Source of the DNA: Acidobacteriota bacterium
Lineage (GTDB): Bacteria > Acidobacteriota > Terriglobia > Terriglobales > Acidobacteriaceae
Assembly (NCBI GenBank): GCA_021779695.1
Contig: JAJYAE010000214.1
Location: 1-7,720 of the forward strand
Reading direction: 5' to 3'
Length of the DNA: 7,720 nucleotides
Shown: positions 6,071 through 7,720 of the stretch, piece after piece
Numbering within the stretch: the first letter of the stretch is position 1
How the letters are laid out: every line of letters begins with the position of its first letter
Made by a program: the position numbers and the translations under genes
The notes under the pieces: generated by a model
The model's input: the letters and a program-made list of their open reading frames with translations, nothing else
Databases searched by the model: none
Told to the model about the DNA's origin: nothing

Positions 6071-7710
6071 CGCGCGACACATACGGTGGCTGTTGCGTGC
6101 GAGACATCGACCACGGGTGCAGTCAGACCCGAATGTGCTCCCATCACGTAATTCAGCAGGAACTGATCGATCTTCCGGTAATGCAGGACGGCATCGATGT
6201 GGAGATCTCCAGTCTCAGATTTCACGGGAACGGCATACTCCTGTGCCGATCGAGAATTGTCTTGAAGCTTGACCGGACCACCGGACGGGCAAGGAATGTT
6301 GTATTCCACAGTGTCGGAGTACCCTGGGAACAGTGACCGTCTGTACCGCACGCCAACCATTTCCCAGAGGTTGTGGCGATCGATGAGATTGCCATATTGA
6401 TCGACAGGTTCGGCCTTGAAGAGGAACGTGCCGGGTGCCAGAAAGTTTCTTTCATCGCGCTGGCCCGAGGTGTAGATCACGTGGCCGCCCGCATCCGTTA
6501 CGCGCAGCTCAACCCAACTCTGAATCATGTCGAGCGGGCCGGTCGGATAATCATGGCCAACCTTGTTCGAAGTCATTACGACACGAACCGGCAGCGATTT
6601 TCCCGGCTCGGCAGTGGACGGGGCTTCGATCCGAATTTTCACTACCGGTCCTTGGGCCCACTTGTTGCGAATCTCGGGAATATCGATATGGCCCTCAAGC
6701 CATGCATTCGTCCCATGCACTTGTTCGTCGGCGCCATCCAAATGCAGCAGAGTCGGCACGAAATTGTTCGCTGCAAGAAACCGGTGGCTCCGGTGCTTCG
6801 AGTCATCTGGACTGCGGTTGTAGTCCATCGCGTCGCCTGCGGCGGGATCGGTAGATGCGACCAGCGGCATGTGGCACTCGCGGCACTCGATCGTCGATCG
6901 CGGATCGCCCTTATGGTTCCAGTGACTGGCAGCCCAGTTGTCGTACTGGTTCTGCAACTGTACCCAGCCGACACGGTTGATTTGCGCATCGATGAATTGC
7001 TTGTGGCACGCCGCGCAGTATTCCGGCGTCTTGTACATGCGCTTGTTGAGCCTGTTGTGCTGGGCAGGCCACGTGCGTATCAGGAAGTTGCGGGCCACAG
7101 CGCCCACCGTGTGATCGGCGCTCCACTGCCACAGGTACTCCTTGGGCTGCGCAATCGTATAGTTCGCATTTCCTTGAATATCGGTCTTCTGAATCGAGTG
7201 GCAGGCAAGGCACGAGATTCCATCGTTGTAGCCAAGCTGGCTGGTCAGATTCGCAACAAAAATGTTCTTTGTCCCGGAGAACAGGGAGATCGGATCATGA
7301 CACCCGCCACAGTAGCGTGTCGATTCAGGTCCATTTTGCTTCGCCATGACATTTTGGATTCCCTGGAAAATGGGATCCATGGCAGCATAGCGATGCGCGC
7401 TCGTCTTCCATTCGTTGTAGATCTGGGTGTGGCAGCCGCTCTGGCCACAGCTTTCCGATCCGGCAAGCGAGCGCGGGTCAAAAGCTCCATTGGTCGAGGT
7501 ATGAGCAAGACTGGGTGCGAAGGGGCGGTTCGCGCCGTAAGCGTAGCTGTAGTCTGCCGGGAAAATGTTGCGGTATCTGGTCCCCGAGTAGGAGGCCGTG
7601 CACAGGACTACTACGACGATAGTGGCCAGCGTGCAGCCTACTCCGGCCAAGGCCCACCTCATCGCTGCGCGATACGTGTCCCGATTGCGCCGTCGCCAGA
7701 ACGCGAGCAC
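6043..7710 (-). CDS. Multihaem cytochrome c (c554-like) with C-terminal beta domain
   Basis: About 555 residues, exported and membrane-anchored, expected to carry covalent haems in the periplasm or cell envelope. A basic N-terminus precedes a hydrophobic helix at about 18-38. Haem sites: CGQSGCH 88-94 (the unusual CX4CH form), CGGCH 134-138, CLACH 167-171, CAACH 232-236 and CRECH 276-280. Possible axial histidines include His106 (SAHRY) and the His306/His309 group (KHRSHRF). Residues 355-525 form a beta-rich domain with VGHDYPTGPLDMIQSWVELRV (split as VGHDYPTG 384-391 and QSWVELRV 397-404), a signature often seen after haem domains in this class. A GTG at 7708-7710 is the first visible start, but it lacks a clear ribosome binding site and the frame is open to the window edge, so the true start may lie outside. 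An ATG at residue 17 would cut the basic segment. Its end overlaps the next gene by ten bases. The substrate is unknown; electron transfer or nitrogen-oxide chemistry is possible. Confidence 0.9.
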   Translation of the reverse strand: MLAFWRRRNRDTYRAAMRWALAGVGCTLATIVVVVLCTASYSGTRYRNIFPADYSYAYGANRPFAPSLAHTSTNGAFDPRSLAGSESCGQSGCHTQIYNEWKTSAHRYAAMDPIFQGIQNVMAKQNGPESTRYCGGCHDPISLFSGTKNIFVANLTSQLGYNDGISCLACHSIQKTDIQGNANYTIAQPKEYLWQWSADHTVGAVARNFLIRTWPAQHNRLNKRMYKTPEYCAACHKQFIDAQINRVGWVQLQNQYDNWAASHWNHKGDPRSTIECRECHMPLVASTDPAAGDAMDYNRSPDDSKHRSHRFLAANNFVPTLLHLDGADEQVHGTNAWLEGHIDIPEIRNKWAQGPVVKIRIEAPSTAEPGKSLPVRVVMTSNKVGHDYPTGPLDMIQSWVELRVTDAGGHVIYTSGQRDERNFLAPGTFLFKAEPVDQYGNLIDRHNLWEMVGVRYRRSLFPGYSDTVEYNIPCPSGGPVKLQDNSRSAQEYAVPVKSETGDLHIDAVLHYRKIDQFLLNYVMGAHSGLTAPVVDVSHATATVCVARSGGSAPCR

Positions 7711-7720
7711 CAGGTGAGGT

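Noticed and set aside
7590..7605. Lipoprotein signal at Cys37 of the cytochrome (VVVVLC)
   Set aside because: The residue before the cysteine is Leu rather than Gly, Ala or Ser, so the lipobox rule is not met; an uncleaved anchor fits better.

Overview
The window looks like part of a mid-to-high GC bacterial chromosome. It is probably from an Acidobacteriota-type soil or sediment bacterium, because a multihaem cytochrome c beside a large FG-GAP/ASPIC-UnbV/TPR protein is a familiar gene style in that phylum. The taxon is inferred from gene content only. All convincing genes lie on the minus strand, so transcription runs from high to low coordinates.

Region by region, in transcription order: (1) 7710-6043, a membrane-anchored pentahaem-type cytochrome c of the c554-like class with a C-terminal beta domain; its 5' end may lie beyond the right edge. 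(2) 6052-3377, a roughly 890-residue membrane-anchored protein with seven FG-GAP/VCBS calcium loops, an ASPIC/UnbV domain and a C-terminal TPR region; its start overlaps the cytochrome stop by 10 bases. (3) 3300-2581, a complete di-iron iron-sulfur-cluster repair protein (RIC/YtfE/ScdA family) 76 bases downstream, with a strong ribosome binding site in the loop of a perfect inverted repeat. (4) 2580-1946, a 635-base stretch without a confident gene; it holds a candidate hairpin after ric, two weak reading-frame remnants, and a 36-codon small ORF with overlapping hairpins just before the next gene. (5) 1945-515, an AlbA_2 (Schlafen-like) plus GHKL-type ATPase plus winged-helix protein whose last codons lie in a four-copy 10-base repeat. 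(6) 514-227, a non-coding gap. (7) 226-1, the coding-looking remnant or N-terminal part of a small membrane protein that leaves the window on the left and has no normal start codon.

Working model: the cytochrome and the FG-GAP/ASPIC/TPR protein are translationally coupled and probably act together outside the cytoplasmic membrane in electron transfer or a redox reaction. RIC protects or repairs iron-sulfur enzymes after nitrosative or oxidative stress. Its position directly behind a c554-like cytochrome raises the possibility that the unit handles nitrogen oxides. That link is an inference from gene order and is not shown by the sequence. No mobile element, CRISPR array, tRNA or rRNA was recognised.
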